62,998 nucleotides of DNA from Bacteroidales bacterium (GCA_017428115.1 JAFRRK010000024.1:1-62998), one strand, 5' to 3'; counted from the first letter of the stretch, positions 9,570-18,033 are shown. A program made the numbers and translations. The notes: generated by a model not told the origin, from the letters alone.

Positions 9570-9607
9570 AAAAAGAGGGTGTCCTTTGTGGGGCACCCTC
9601 TTTTTTT
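9570..9607 (+). terminator. Terminator after hpf
   Basis: AGAGGGTG and CACCCTCT form an 8-bp stem (longer with the flanking A and T runs) followed by seven T. It lies between convergent hpf and rpsU and may act in both directions. Confidence 0.8.
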
Positions 9608-9625
9608 GATGCGTGCGGACTCGGA

Positions 9626-9823
9626 CTACTTGTCGAGCTCCTGCTGACGCAGGCGCTGGACGTAGATGGCCTTCTGTCTGCGTTCCCGGTTGATGACGGA
9701 AGGTTTAGTGAATTTCTGACGCTCGCGAAGTTCTTTCACGACACCAGTTTTCTCGAATTTTCTCTTGAGCTTCTTGAGTGCTCTTTCAATGTTTTCACCT
9801 TCTTTGATAGGAACTACGATCAT
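9626..9823 (-). CDS. rpsU: 30S ribosomal protein bS21
   Basis: 65 residues, very basic, with the bS21 signature (MIVVPIKEGENIERALKKLK, then RKFEKTGVVKEL and RERQKFTKPS). In Bacteroidia ribosomes, bS21 with bS6 and bS18 is reported to sequester the 16S anti-Shine-Dalgarno. The leader of this gene itself contains AGAAAGAGGT at 9832-9841, eight bases from the ATG, so bS21 could control its own synthesis. It lies 66 bases downstream of rpmB on the same strand, probably in one transcript. Confidence 0.95.
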   Translation of the reverse strand: MIVVPIKEGENIERALKKLKRKFEKTGVVKELRERQKFTKPSVINRERRQKAIYVQRLRQQELDK

Positions 9824-9831
9824 TGTTATTA

Positions 9832-9841
9832 CCTCTTTCTT
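9832..9841 (-). promoter_or_regulatory. Shine-Dalgarno-like sequence of rpsU
   Basis: On the minus strand AGAAAGAGGT precedes ATAACAATG. GAGGT can pair with ACCUC of the 16S tail and AGAAAG extends the match with one bulge. Such a site is rare in this window. Confidence 0.55.
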
Positions 9842-9889
9842 GTTAGGGATTGATAAAAAATGTTTATTTAGACCTGTGTTGTCTTCGTA

Positions 9890-10129
9890 TTAGAATTGCA
9901 GATGGCCTTGTGCTGCAGCGTCCTTAAGGGCGGCAAGGATGCCTTTCTTGTTGATGATGCGCATGCCCTTGGCACTCACTTTAAGGGTGATCCACATATC
10001 CTCTTCGGGGATGTAGAATTTTTTGGTCTGGAGGTTGGGGGAGAAGGTACGTTTGGTGTGGATACGGGAGTGGGAAACGTTGTTGCCACGGATCACTTTT
10101 TTACCAGTAATTTCACAAATCTTTGACAT
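9890..10129 (-). CDS. rpmB: 50S ribosomal protein bL28
   Basis: 79 residues matching bL28 (MSKICEITGKKVIRGNNVSH, KRTFSPNLQTKKFYIPEE). It is the first gene of a probable rpmB-rpsU transcript. In many Bacteroidota rpmB is followed by rpmG (bL33) and a small DUF4295 protein. Neither is present here, so this context looks rearranged. The leader has no SD. Confidence 0.95.
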   Translation of the reverse strand: MSKICEITGKKVIRGNNVSHSRIHTKRTFSPNLQTKKFYIPEEDMWITLKVSAKGMRIINKKGILAALKDAAAQGHLQF

Positions 10130-10196
10130 GATGACTATAATTTTTTTTGTTTGTTTACGTTATTTACAGGTGCTTTTTTGAGCGAAAAAGCGGGTG

Positions 10197-10204
10197 CAAA
10201 AGTC
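10197..10204 (-). promoter_or_regulatory. Probable -7 element GACTTTTG of rpmB-rpsU
   Basis: Minus-strand GACTTTTGCA differs from TAnnTTTG at the first position only. It lies about 70 bases upstream of rpmB. Confidence 0.4.
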
Positions 10205-10415
10205 GGACTTTTTTTTGAATTGACAAAGTTTTTGGCCTGTCAAAAATTGATGATTGATTTTTTTTAACATATTGTTATTTTTAAAGTACTAGTTTGTATT
10301 TGTTTGTTTTTTTATGAGAAATAATTTTTAACATATTTTTTTCAGGCAGTTATGTCGTAATATCCTGTTCAAAACTTACTTTTTCGCCCTGTTTTTTCAA
10401 AAATTGACCCCTTAG

Positions 10416-11471
10416 ATGTTTGCAGAAAAAATCATTAACTGGTATTTGGAATATGGCCGTCAGCTGCCATGGCGCTGTACGGATAATCCATATTATATAT
10501 GGCTTTCGGAGATTATATTGCAGCAGACGCGTATTGAGCAGGGGAGGAGCTATTATGAGCGTTTTGTTTCGGAGTATCCTACTGTCGGTCATCTGGCTAA
10601 TGCTTCTGAGGAGCAGGTGTTGAAGAGCTGGCAGGGGCTGGGCTATTATTCGAGGGCGCGAAACTTGCATTCGGCGGCAAAGTATATATCCACTGAGCTG
10701 CAGGGTAGATTTCCAGACACTTATGAGGGTATATTGGCTTTGAAGGGTGTGGGACGCTATACGGCGGCGGCTATAGCGTCGTTTGCCTACGGGATGCCAT
10801 ATCCGGTTATTGATGGCAATGTGTATCGTTTGGTGGCAAGGCTTTATCGGATTGGTACCCCGATAGGGACGGATAGGGCGTATGCGATATTTGAGAAACG
10901 TTTGATGGGTTTGATAGATAGGGAGCGGCCGGGATTGTTCAATCAGGCAATGATGGATTTTGGGTCGATGTATTGCAGGCCTGTGAGGAGCGACTGTGTG
11001 AATTGTATTTTCAGCCAGGAGTGTTTGGCTTATAGGGGTGGGGTGGTGTCTGAACTGCCAGTGCGTGTAGGGCCTACGAGTGTCAAGGTGCGTTATTTTT
11101 ACTATTTCGATATTCGTTGGGATGCTCCTCTGCCCACTATTGTGGTGCAGCAGCGCGGAGAGGGGGATATATGGCAAGGGCTTTATGAATTGCCTCTGTA
11201 TGAAACGGAGCAGCCTATTAGTGAAGTCGTCCTTTTGGGCGAGTTGAGAAAGGTGGTAGAGCGTTGGATGGGAGCTGTGCCGCAGAGCATAGCCCTGAAA
11301 CGCTGTATGACACATCGGCTTACGCACAGGACGATAAGGGCGCAGTTTGTACAAGTGATTTTTGACCATAAACCTCCAAAGATGCCAGAAAAAATGCGCC
11401 CTTTGGAGCTGTCGGAGATAAAAACTATTCCAATTTCACGATTGATTGACAGATATTTGTCAGAATTGTGA
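10416..11471 (+). CDS. mutY: A/G-specific adenine DNA glycosylase MutY
   Basis: MutY removes adenine mispaired with 8-oxoguanine. The 351-residue protein has the HhH-GPD fold with the catalytic Glu in SEIILQQTR, the helix-hairpin-helix LKGVGRYTAAAIASF and the catalytic Asp in PVIDGNVYR. The [4Fe-4S] loop has the canonical C-x6-C-x2-C-x5-C spacing (about residues 189-205). The C-terminal ~100 residues fit the NUDIX-like 8-oxoG recognition domain. ATG 10416 gives the normal N-terminus. It is monocistronic; the nearest -7-like sequence is a weak TACTTTTT near 10377. Confidence 0.95.
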   Translation: MFAEKIINWYLEYGRQLPWRCTDNPYYIWLSEIILQQTRIEQGRSYYERFVSEYPTVGHLANASEEQVLKSWQGLGYYSRARNLHSAAKYISTELQGRFPDTYEGILALKGVGRYTAAAIASFAYGMPYPVIDGNVYRLVARLYRIGTPIGTDRAYAIFEKRLMGLIDRERPGLFNQAMMDFGSMYCRPVRSDCVNCIFSQECLAYRGGVVSELPVRVGPTSVKVRYFYYFDIRWDAPLPTIVVQQRGEGDIWQGLYELPLYETEQPISEVVLLGELRKVVERWMGAVPQSIALKRCMTHRLTHRTIRAQFVQVIFDHKPPKMPEKMRPLELSEIKTIPISRLIDRYLSEL

Positions 11472-11504
11472 ATATCTTTAATTTGTCATTTCCTTAAAAA
11501 ATGC

Positions 11505-11512
11505 TATCTTTG
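11505..11512 (+). promoter_or_regulatory. Promoter of ssb (TTTG-N19-TATCTTTG)
   Basis: TATCTTTG is preceded by TTTG at exactly 19 bases, a consensus match at both elements. It lies inside the longest open frame and so excludes the upstream ATG at 11501. Confidence 0.7.
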
Positions 11513-11557
11513 CAGCATGATTCTACGCCCTATGGCAATACTAAATTTTGTTTAAAT

Positions 11558-12016
11558 ATGGTAGGAGTAAACAAAGTAATACTAATTGGCAATCTGGGTA
11601 AGAACCCTGATGTCGTCGCTTTTCCGCAAGACCGCAACAACGAATCTTCCAGTGTAGTTAAGAAGGCTTCTTTCCCTTTGGCTACCACAGAATACAGAAA
11701 AACGAAAGATGGCGAGCGCGTGGAGCAGACCGAATGGCACAATGTGGTCTGCTGGCGTGCGCTGGCAGAGATAGCCGAAAAGATTCTTCGCAAGGGAACC
11801 CAGCTCTATGTGGAGGGTAAACTTCAGACCCGTTCGTGGGAGGATCGGGACGGAAACAAGCGCTATATAACAGAGGTGGTGGCAGACAACTTTACGGTAT
11901 TGGCTAATAAGAACCGTCCTGACGACCGCTCAGACGATAGTGTGGAGCGCGAGCAGGACCCGTTGTCGTCGATACTTAATAGCGACACTGAGCCACTGGG
12001 CGATCTCCCTTTCTAA
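11558..12016 (+). CDS. ssb: Single-stranded DNA-binding protein
   Basis: SSB coats single-stranded DNA in replication and repair. The start is ATG 11558 (MVGVNKVILIGNLGKNPDV), giving 152 residues; the frame reaches back to 11501 but that part covers the promoter. The OB fold shows FPLATTEYRK, TEWHNVVCWRALAEIAEKIL, KGTQLYVEGKLQTRSWEDRD. The tail ends in DPLSSILNSDTEPLGDLPF, the acidic SSB tip that recruits partners. An insertion (PQDRNNESSSVVKKA) lengthens the beta1-beta2 region, as in some Bacteroidota SSBs. Confidence 0.95.
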   Translation: MVGVNKVILIGNLGKNPDVVAFPQDRNNESSSVVKKASFPLATTEYRKTKDGERVEQTEWHNVVCWRALAEIAEKILRKGTQLYVEGKLQTRSWEDRDGNKRYITEVVADNFTVLANKNRPDDRSDDSVEREQDPLSSILNSDTEPLGDLPF

Positions 12017-12023
12017 AAAGGTA

Positions 12024-12060
12024 GAGGGTAGGGATGGGGCGATGGCTGCTCTCTACCCTC
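12024..12060. terminator. Possible terminator hairpin between convergent ssb and pgi
   Basis: GAGGGTAG (12024-12031) and CTACCCTC (12053-12060) form an 8-bp stem with a 21-base loop. There is no T tract, so its function is uncertain. Confidence 0.35.
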
Positions 12061-12071
12061 AGCCTAGATAA

Positions 12072-13388
12072 TCAATTTGTGTATCCCGGCTTGCCCAAGA
12101 GGCGGAACATGTTCTTTTTGTATGCCTCGACACCGGGCTGGTCGAACGGATTAACTCCAAGGGTATAGCCACTTATGCCGCAGGCAAACTCGAAGAAGTA
12201 GATGAGCTGGCCGAGCAGGTATTCGTCGATTGTAGGTAGTAGTATGCGTAGTACGGGCACACCGCCGTCGTTGTGGGCAAGGATGGTGCCTAGCTCGGCG
12301 TTGCGGTTGATTTCGGTAAGACTTTTGCCTAGCAGGTAGTTGATGCCGTCGAGGTTCTTTTGGTCGGAGGGTATTTCTACTTGGCTGTGGGGATGTTCGA
12401 CACTGAGCACTGTTTCAAACATCAGTCGTTCGCCTTCCTGTACGTATTGCCCCATGGAGTGAAGGTCGGTGGTGAAGCTGAGGCTGTGGGGCAGGATTCC
12501 CTTGCCTTCTTTGCCTTCGCTCTCGCCATAGAGTTGTTTCCACCATTCGCTGATGTATTTAAGTTGTGGCACGAAGTTTTCAAGGATTTCAACTTTGTAG
12601 CCTTTGCGGTAGAGGAGGTTGCGAATGGCTGAGTAGAGTAGGGCAGGGTTGTTGTCGAAGCTGTCGCCGTCGATGCAGAGTTTGCGCATATCGCGTGCGC
12701 CCTGGAGTATCTGGTCGATATTGTAGCCGGCCATGGCAATGGGCAGCAGTCCGACGGGAGTGAGCACTGAGAAGCGTCCGCCGACATTGTCGGGAATCAC
12801 GTAGGTGCGGTAGCCTTCTTGTTGGGCTATGTCGTGCAGGGCACCCCGGTGGGCATCGGTGATGGCAATGATGCGTTGGGCTGCTTCTTCTGCGCCATAT
12901 TTCTTCTCTAGATGAGCCTTGATGATGCGGCAGGCGACGGCAGGCTCGGTGGTAGTGCCAGACTTGGAGATGACGGCTACGGCATAGTCGTGTGAGTCGA
13001 GTGTCTGGAGCAGCTGGCTGTAGTAGTCCTCGCTTAGGGTGTGTCCGGCATATACAATATAGGGGTATGTTCCATCGGGCTGCATGGCTGCGAACTCGGA
13101 TTGCAGGGCTTCGATGACTGCGCGGGCACCAAGGTAACTGCCGCCGATGCCTATCACGACGAATAGGCGTGCACGATGACGAAGCCGTTCTACGTCGGCT
13201 TTAATGTTGGAGATAATCTCGGGAGAGAGATTTTCGGGTAGGTCGATCCAGCCTAAGAAATCGTTGCCTTTGCCTGTTTTTGCCAGCAGGGTTTGCTTGG
13301 CACGTAGGGTTTCTTCATAGATTCCGGCTAGCTCTTTGCTGTCTACAAAGTGTTGCAAATAGTCGGTATTCAATTTGATAGTGTTCAT
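12072..13388 (-). CDS. pgi: Glucose-6-phosphate isomerase
   Basis: Interconverts glucose-6-phosphate and fructose-6-phosphate. The 438 residues fit the shorter bacterial form. Visible motifs are VIGIGGSYLGARA, ISKSGTTTEPAVACR (sugar-phosphate binding), DNVGGRFSVLTPVGLLPIA (family signature), SEWWKQLYGESEGKEGKGI and the C-terminal NPFDQPGVEAYKKNMF with the catalytic Lys region. It is a single gene convergent with ssb and has its own promoter. Confidence 0.96.
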   Translation of the reverse strand: MNTIKLNTDYLQHFVDSKELAGIYEETLRAKQTLLAKTGKGNDFLGWIDLPENLSPEIISNIKADVERLRHRARLFVVIGIGGSYLGARAVIEALQSEFAAMQPDGTYPYIVYAGHTLSEDYYSQLLQTLDSHDYAVAVISKSGTTTEPAVACRIIKAHLEKKYGAEEAAQRIIAITDAHRGALHDIAQQEGYRTYVIPDNVGGRFSVLTPVGLLPIAMAGYNIDQILQGARDMRKLCIDGDSFDNNPALLYSAIRNLLYRKGYKVEILENFVPQLKYISEWWKQLYGESEGKEGKGILPHSLSFTTDLHSMGQYVQEGERLMFETVLSVEHPHSQVEIPSDQKNLDGINYLLGKSLTEINRNAELGTILAHNDGGVPVLRILLPTIDEYLLGQLIYFFEFACGISGYTLGVNPFDQPGVEAYKKNMFRLLGKPGYTN

Positions 13389-13423
13389 GGTTGTAATTGT
13401 TGGTTGTTATTACATTGATTTTG

Positions 13424-13431
13424 CAAAAATA
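13424..13431 (-). promoter_or_regulatory. -7 element TATTTTTG of pgi
   Basis: Minus-strand TATTTTTGCA, an exact TAnnTTTG match about 36 bases upstream of the pgi ATG. Confidence 0.6.
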
Positions 13432-13695
13432 CGAAAAAAATGGGATGTATTGTATCTTGTGTTATATTTTATATTGAAATTCTATAAAATATTTAGATAT
13501 GTTGTAAAGTTTCTAACGATAGTGTTGGGAGTGGTGGGGTGCATGACTTTTTGATAAGAAGCTACTGGCTAGGTGTGCTATGGGAGGGGAGTGTGGGTGA
13601 GCTTGGCCTGGAGTGTTGATAACATGTTGATAACTGCAGAAAGCACCAAAACCACAATTTATTAAAAAAAAGTTTGGTGAGTAAAAAAAAAAGTG
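13432..13695. other. Divergent intergenic region between pgi and ompA-like gene
   Basis: No gene is supported. The region is AT-rich near pgi. It carries a direct repeat of GTTGATAAC at 13615-13623 and 13626-13634 with an 11-base period, about 65 bases upstream of the plus-strand -7 element. Read on the other strand each repeat gives TTATCAAC, one base from the DnaA-box core. Confidence 0.5.
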
Positions 13696-13703
13696 TAATT
13701 TTG
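13696..13703 (+). promoter_or_regulatory. Promoter of OmpA-family gene (TTTG-N19-TAATTTTG)
   Basis: TAATTTTG is followed by CA and preceded by TTTG at exactly 19 bases. Being a full consensus, it is probably a strong promoter. It gives a leader of about 45 nt. Confidence 0.7.
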
Positions 13704-13751
13704 CAATTTGAAAAGAAGTGTAATAATAATTATAACAAAAAGTATACCAAT

Positions 13752-15083
13752 ATGTTGAAAAAAGTATCAAAAATCGCAGTGTTGTTCTGCATGTTTGCTT
13801 TTGCAGGCAACACTTTTGCCCAAAACGAGGTTCCCGAATATCCTCAGTACGGTTTTTGGAGCAATTGGGGCATTGGTATCAATGGTTCGTTCATGTACCA
13901 GCCCGATGTTAGTAAGTTCTACGGTGTACAGGATCTCTATTGGGGTGGAGGTTTCAATGCCGGTCTTGGTGTGATCCTTCAGAAGGAGGTTGACCGTGGT
14001 GCTTACTTGCGTTTCCACTACAATTTCCCGAGCCTTTTTGCTAACAGCAACCAGAACGACTTAGCAACTTTTGGTCGCAGCCAAGGTGCTATCCTTTATC
14101 CTGATGCAACTGGCCAGGTGGTTCGCGTGAACAATAGCTGGGGTATCACCGACACTTCAATCTCGATGGACAAGCATCATGCTATCACTGCTGAGTTTGT
14201 TCTTTCTTTGAACAACAGCTTCCACAATTGGAACCCCGAACGTCGTGGCAACCTGTATGTGTTTGCTGGTGGCGGTCTGGCTTTCAGCCGCAACGAGGCT
14301 CGTGGTATGTACAAGGCCGGTATCCAGTTGGACGGTGGTCTTGGTTTCAGCTACAGAGTTACCGACAGGAGCACCCTCTTCTGCGAAGTTGAGGCTGACA
14401 TCATCGCTGATGCTCCCGCTTTCTGGAGAAAGGATGTTGGTTTCCACCACACTGATTTCCTTGCCTCTGTTGGCTACATGTTCAACCTCGGTGTTACCGC
14501 TGCCGACCAGGAGCTGATTGCCCAGCGCGCCCTTATCACCAAGGAGCAGCTTGATGCTCTTGAGGAAGAGAACGAGGCTTTGAAGAAGGATGTTGCTGTT
14601 GCCAAAGATTCTGAGAAGAAATTGCAGGCCCAGGTTAACAACCTTACCAATGAGAATGACAAGATCAGACGCGAGGCTTTGGCTCGCGCCCAGCGTGTTT
14701 CCGACAGTTTGAACGGTGTTCTCGACCAGCTTAAGGCTGATCAGTTGAACTACTATGCTATCCCCTTCTCGGTGCTCTATCCTAACGATTCTTGGCACGT
14801 GACCGATGCTGAGATGATTAAGGTGAAGGCTGTTTCTCGCGTGATGAAGGACAACCCCGAGCTGAAGCTGACTATCGTTGGTTTCTGTGACTACACTGCT
14901 TCCGACGAGTACAACATGAAGCTCTCTCAGAAGCGTGCTGAAGAGGTGAAGCGCATCATGGTTAAGAAGTATGGTATTGATCCTGACCGTCTGACCGTTG
15001 ATTGGAAGGGTAAGACTGTTGCCTTTGGTGACATCCACTACGAGCTGAACCGTCGTGTTTCCTTCTACCGTGTTATTGAATAA
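13752..15083 (+). CDS. OmpA-family outer-membrane protein
   Basis: 443 residues from ATG 13752; the longer frame from 13674 includes the promoter. It has a signal peptide ending at FAGNTFAQ, then a beta-barrel-like region to about residue 250 (YGFWSNWGIGINGSF, YVFAGGGLAFSRNEA, FLASVGYMFNLGVTA). A coiled coil follows (about 265-335; LDALEEENEALKKDV, KLQAQVNNLTNENDK). The C-terminal OmpA peptidoglycan-binding domain has LTIVGFCDYTASDEYN and KRAEEVKRIMVKKYG. It probably links the outer membrane to peptidoglycan. The consensus promoter and strong terminator suggest high expression, which is inferred. Confidence 0.9.
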   Translation: MLKKVSKIAVLFCMFAFAGNTFAQNEVPEYPQYGFWSNWGIGINGSFMYQPDVSKFYGVQDLYWGGGFNAGLGVILQKEVDRGAYLRFHYNFPSLFANSNQNDLATFGRSQGAILYPDATGQVVRVNNSWGITDTSISMDKHHAITAEFVLSLNNSFHNWNPERRGNLYVFAGGGLAFSRNEARGMYKAGIQLDGGLGFSYRVTDRSTLFCEVEADIIADAPAFWRKDVGFHHTDFLASVGYMFNLGVTAADQELIAQRALITKEQLDALEEENEALKKDVAVAKDSEKKLQAQVNNLTNENDKIRREALARAQRVSDSLNGVLDQLKADQLNYYAIPFSVLYPNDSWHVTDAEMIKVKAVSRVMKDNPELKLTIVGFCDYTASDEYNMKLSQKRAEEVKRIMVKKYGIDPDRLTVDWKGKTVAFGDIHYELNRRVSFYRVIE

Positions 15084-15101
15084 GATTTAACAAGGTATAA
15101 T

Positions 15102-15135
15102 AAAAGAGGCGACCTGAAAGGTCGCCTCTTTTATT
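15102..15135. terminator. Bidirectional terminator between two convergent OmpA-family genes
   Basis: AAAAGAGGCGACCT-GAA-AGGTCGCCTCTTTT is a perfect 14-bp stem with a three-base loop. T-rich ends occur on both strands, so it can stop both flanking genes. Confidence 0.85.
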
Positions 15136-15149
15136 ATATGTATGGATTG

Positions 15150-16340
15150 CTACATGCTGGTAATCTTAAATTCAACGCGGCGGTTGTTGGCACGCCCCTC
15201 TTCGGTATCATTGGTGTCGATGGGCAGAGTCTTACCATACCCTTTGTATTGGAGCCTTTTTTCGTTAATGCCTTTCGATATCAGGTAGTCCATCACCGCT
15301 TTGGCACGGTTATCTGAAAGTCGTTGGTTGTAGCTGTCGGAGCCCTTGCTGTCGGTGTGGCCACGTATTTCAATGCGCATTTTGGGGTATGTTTCAAGAA
15401 GCGAAATAAGGCTTCGCAACTCGAAATAAGATTGTTGTAGAATAGTGCTTTTGTCGAATTCGAAGTAGATGTCTTTTAGAACGAATGTGCTTCCTACGGT
15501 AAAGGCTGGTTGCTCATGGGTTAGATATGTAGAGTCAAGGTTGAGGTCGTCAGCTACTGGGGGTGGGCAATTGAGACATTGTACCGTCACATCATCGATG
15601 TAGTAGTAGGCTCCAGGTAGCAGGCGTGAGAGAGAGTCGTAATCGGTATATCCAGAAAGTTCTGCCAGATTGAAGTTGCCAATGGTGATGTATTGTTCTC
15701 CGCCTTGAGCGACGAAGGTACCACTGATGCGCTGCCATCCGCGAGTGTTGGTTATGGTAGAATCGACGGGGTTGACGACTTGTGGTGTGTATGGGCGGGC
15801 AATTGTTTGAAAGATATCGTTGGTAAGATATTTGCGTTCTTTGGCTAAAAATAGGCTGCGTACAGTGTCGCTGATGCTTTCTTTGGTGAATAGTCCGCCA
15901 AGTGTGGCAACGGCTCCGGTGGACTCTTCAGAGAGGCTGGCCCAGAAGGAGAGTTGGATGCTGTCTCCGCTCCTGAGTTTTCTTCGTAGACGGGTTTGGA
16001 GATATTCGCGATAGTCGTTTTTGCTACAATATATACCGCAGTATCCATCTCCATCGTGTGGGAGTTGCTGACCTAGTTTGTTGATTGGTACACCGCATTC
16101 GCGGCTGCCGCAGGTGTTGAAGTAGTCGGCGCTGCCTCGAGTAGGCTGATACCAACCTTCTACGATGGTCAGTATGCCCACAGCATCAACGCGTCGGGGG
16201 CAGTGTCGATATTCTTCGAAAGAGCCGTTATAGACTAGGTTGACGAGGCGAGAGCTGTCGTCTGAGACAGTTACCTCTTGGGCATGAGCATAGTCTGCTA
16301 TGGCTGCTAGAAGCCCTATTGTTATCCAAAGCTTTCTCAT
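15150..16340 (-). CDS. OmpA-family protein with N-terminal carbohydrate-binding-like domain
   Basis: 396 residues from ATG 16338-16340 (MRKLWITIGLLAAIADYAHA, signal peptide). A longer in-frame start is possible, but this one overlaps the preceding stop as ATGA. The N-terminal ~250 residues (LVNLVYNGSFEEYRHCP, RGWQRISGTFVAQGGEQYI, YYYIDDVTVQC) look like a jelly-roll or carbohydrate-binding-type module seen in Bacteroidota surface proteins. The C-terminal OmpA domain has IYFEFDKSTILQQSY, MRIEIRGHTDSKGSDSYN and RLSDNRAKAVMDYLI. It may anchor to peptidoglycan while binding glycan or protein outside, which is inference. Last gene of the purN-glycosyltransferase-ompA run. Confidence 0.85.
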   Translation of the reverse strand: MRKLWITIGLLAAIADYAHAQEVTVSDDSSRLVNLVYNGSFEEYRHCPRRVDAVGILTIVEGWYQPTRGSADYFNTCGSRECGVPINKLGQQLPHDGDGYCGIYCSKNDYREYLQTRLRRKLRSGDSIQLSFWASLSEESTGAVATLGGLFTKESISDTVRSLFLAKERKYLTNDIFQTIARPYTPQVVNPVDSTITNTRGWQRISGTFVAQGGEQYITIGNFNLAELSGYTDYDSLSRLLPGAYYYIDDVTVQCLNCPPPVADDLNLDSTYLTHEQPAFTVGSTFVLKDIYFEFDKSTILQQSYFELRSLISLLETYPKMRIEIRGHTDSKGSDSYNQRLSDNRAKAVMDYLISKGINEKRLQYKGYGKTLPIDTNDTEEGRANNRRVEFKITSM

Positions 16341-17470
16341 GCCTGTTGATTTATAGTTCTCATCATGCTTTCCCAAAGGAGGTTGGCCGTGATGTCCCAA
16401 CTAAAGCGTGTGCGTTGTATGCGGCCGTTGGCAACCAGTTGTTCACGAAGAGAAGGGGTTTCTGCGATGTTTATGAGGGCATCGGTCAATGCGGCTGCAT
16501 TAGTGGGTTCAATCAGTAGGGCGGCATTGCCTGCAACCTCGGGCATGGAGGTGCAGTTGGATGTGATTACGGGTATTTCGGATTCAAAAGCTTCTAAGAT
16601 GGGGATGCCGAAACCCTCAAAGAGAGAGGGATAAACCAGTGCTAGGGAGGAGCCTAGCAGATGAACCAACGTTTCGGGTTCTACTCTGCCAAGAAAGATG
16701 ACGTCCTCTTTATGATGCATCTGTTCGTAGGCACTTGCTAGTTCATCTCCCCACCATACTTTCTTCCCGACTACAAGAAGTTTGGTCTTCATGTGGTCGT
16801 TTTTTTTGTATTGGTCGAAGGCTGTCAGCAATGTGGCCAGGTTTTTTCTTTTTATTATAGTACTAATAAAGATAAAGTATGGATTGCCTTCGGTGTATTG
16901 GTGGCGTGTCTGTTGTTGTTCGTGTTGGGGTAGGGGACGATAGCCTTCGTGGGCTCCGTCATATACGACATCTATCTTTGCAGGGTCGATATGGTAGGTG
17001 TTTTGTATGTCCTGTTTAGAATAGTTGGAAACGGTTGCGATGCGCGTGCTGTATCGGGCAAACTGGGGAGAGAAGTAAGTCATGTATCGTTGGTGAGAAG
17101 GCTTCAGGTTGTCCTTGCTATGTTCGAAGTTAATGTCGTGGATAACAGTCAGTGTTGGTACAGTAGTGTCTAGCGAGGTGTATCCGTCGGGTGATAGAAA
17201 GAGGTCGATTTTATACTTTTTTAAAGCCCTGGGAATGCTTTGTTGGAAGAAGAGGTACCATAGTATGGGGTGTCGTGCCTGCGGACATAGCACTATGGGG
17301 TGGACATTAGTGAAAAAAATGAATTGGGGGTCGGGTTTGCGGTCAAAGAAGAAATAAAACTCGTGTTCGGGATGAGCCGTTACGATACGTTTCAGCGTTT
17401 CGGCCGTGAACCAGCCGATACCGTCCATTTTCCCTGCTAGCAACAGGCGGGTGTTTACTCCTATTCTCAT
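16337..17470 (-). CDS. Glycosyltransferase family 4 (GT-B)
   Basis: 377 residues. The N-terminal domain starts MRIGVNTRLLLAGKMDGIGW. The C-terminal GT4 domain has YFIFISTIIKRKNLATLLTA, LLVVGKKVWWGD, VIFLGRVEPETLVHLLGSS and the E-x7-E motif region SLFEGFGIPILEAFESEIPV. It probably transfers a sugar from a nucleotide donor to a cell-surface glycan; donor and acceptor are unknown. It overlaps purN upstream (ATGA) and the OmpA gene downstream (ATGA) by four bases each, so the three are translationally coupled. Confidence 0.9.
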   Translation of the reverse strand: MRIGVNTRLLLAGKMDGIGWFTAETLKRIVTAHPEHEFYFFFDRKPDPQFIFFTNVHPIVLCPQARHPILWYLFFQQSIPRALKKYKIDLFLSPDGYTSLDTTVPTLTVIHDINFEHSKDNLKPSHQRYMTYFSPQFARYSTRIATVSNYSKQDIQNTYHIDPAKIDVVYDGAHEGYRPLPQHEQQQTRHQYTEGNPYFIFISTIIKRKNLATLLTAFDQYKKNDHMKTKLLVVGKKVWWGDELASAYEQMHHKEDVIFLGRVEPETLVHLLGSSLALVYPSLFEGFGIPILEAFESEIPVITSNCTSMPEVAGNAALLIEPTNAAALTDALINIAETPSLREQLVANGRIQRTRFSWDITANLLWESMMRTINQQA

Positions 17471-18033
17471 CCGAGTATTGTTTTTTCAATTATTGCAGGG
17501 AAGTATTCTTTCTCTAACAGATGGATTTTTTCAGCCAGAGTGTCGGGGGTGTCTTTTTCAGTCAGAGGACATGTGGCTTGAAATAGAATTGTGCCTCTGT
17601 CATAATGATTGTCAACAATGTGGATGGTGATGCCGCTTTCTTTTTCATGATTTGCAATTACTGCCTCATGTACGTGGTGTCCGTACATACCTTTCCCCCC
17701 ATATTTCGGCAGTAGGGCAGGATGGATGTTGATAATATGGTCAGGGAAGGCATCTAAAATCTCCTGTGGTACCAGCCATAGGAAACCTGCTAGTATTACC
17801 CAGCTAATCTTACGGTCTTGCAAGTAGGAGAGCACTTTTCCATTTTCGAAGAAGTCTTTTTTCCCGAAATATATGGCGGGAATGCCGAGCTTTTTTGCAC
17901 GTTCCGCCACATAGGCATCTTTGCGGTTGTATATAATGCAATCGACATTTACTTGTTCGCTATCAGCGAAATATTCACTTATCTGTTGAGCATTAGTCCC
18001 ATTGCCTGAGGCAAAAATAGCTATTTTTATCAT
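17467..18033 (-). CDS. purN: Phosphoribosylglycinamide formyltransferase
   Basis: Transfers a formyl group from 10-formyl-THF to GAR in purine synthesis. 188 residues with IAIFASGNGTNAQQI (phosphate loop), the catalytic region NIHPALLPKYGGKGMYG with Asn and His, and HIVDNHYDRGTILFQ with the catalytic Asp. It is divergent from acpP, an arrangement seen in other Bacteroidales. A weak -7-like AAATTTTG lies at 18090-18097. Confidence 0.95.
   Translation of the reverse strand: MIKIAIFASGNGTNAQQISEYFADSEQVNVDCIIYNRKDAYVAERAKKLGIPAIYFGKKDFFENGKVLSYLQDRKISWVILAGFLWLVPQEILDAFPDHIINIHPALLPKYGGKGMYGHHVHEAVIANHEKESGITIHIVDNHYDRGTILFQATCPLTEKDTPDTLAEKIHLLEKEYFPAIIEKTILG

Noticed and set aside
10350..11369. 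Minus-strand open frame (339 codons) opposite mutY
   Set aside because: His/Arg/Pro-rich shadow of an intact MutY; no family resemblance.
13615..13634. Replication origin with DnaA boxes
   Set aside because: Only two imperfect boxes, no cluster, no dnaA or other origin genes nearby.
14157..15038. Minus-strand open frame opposite the OmpA-family gene
   Set aside because: Shadow of a gene with clear signal peptide and OmpA domain.
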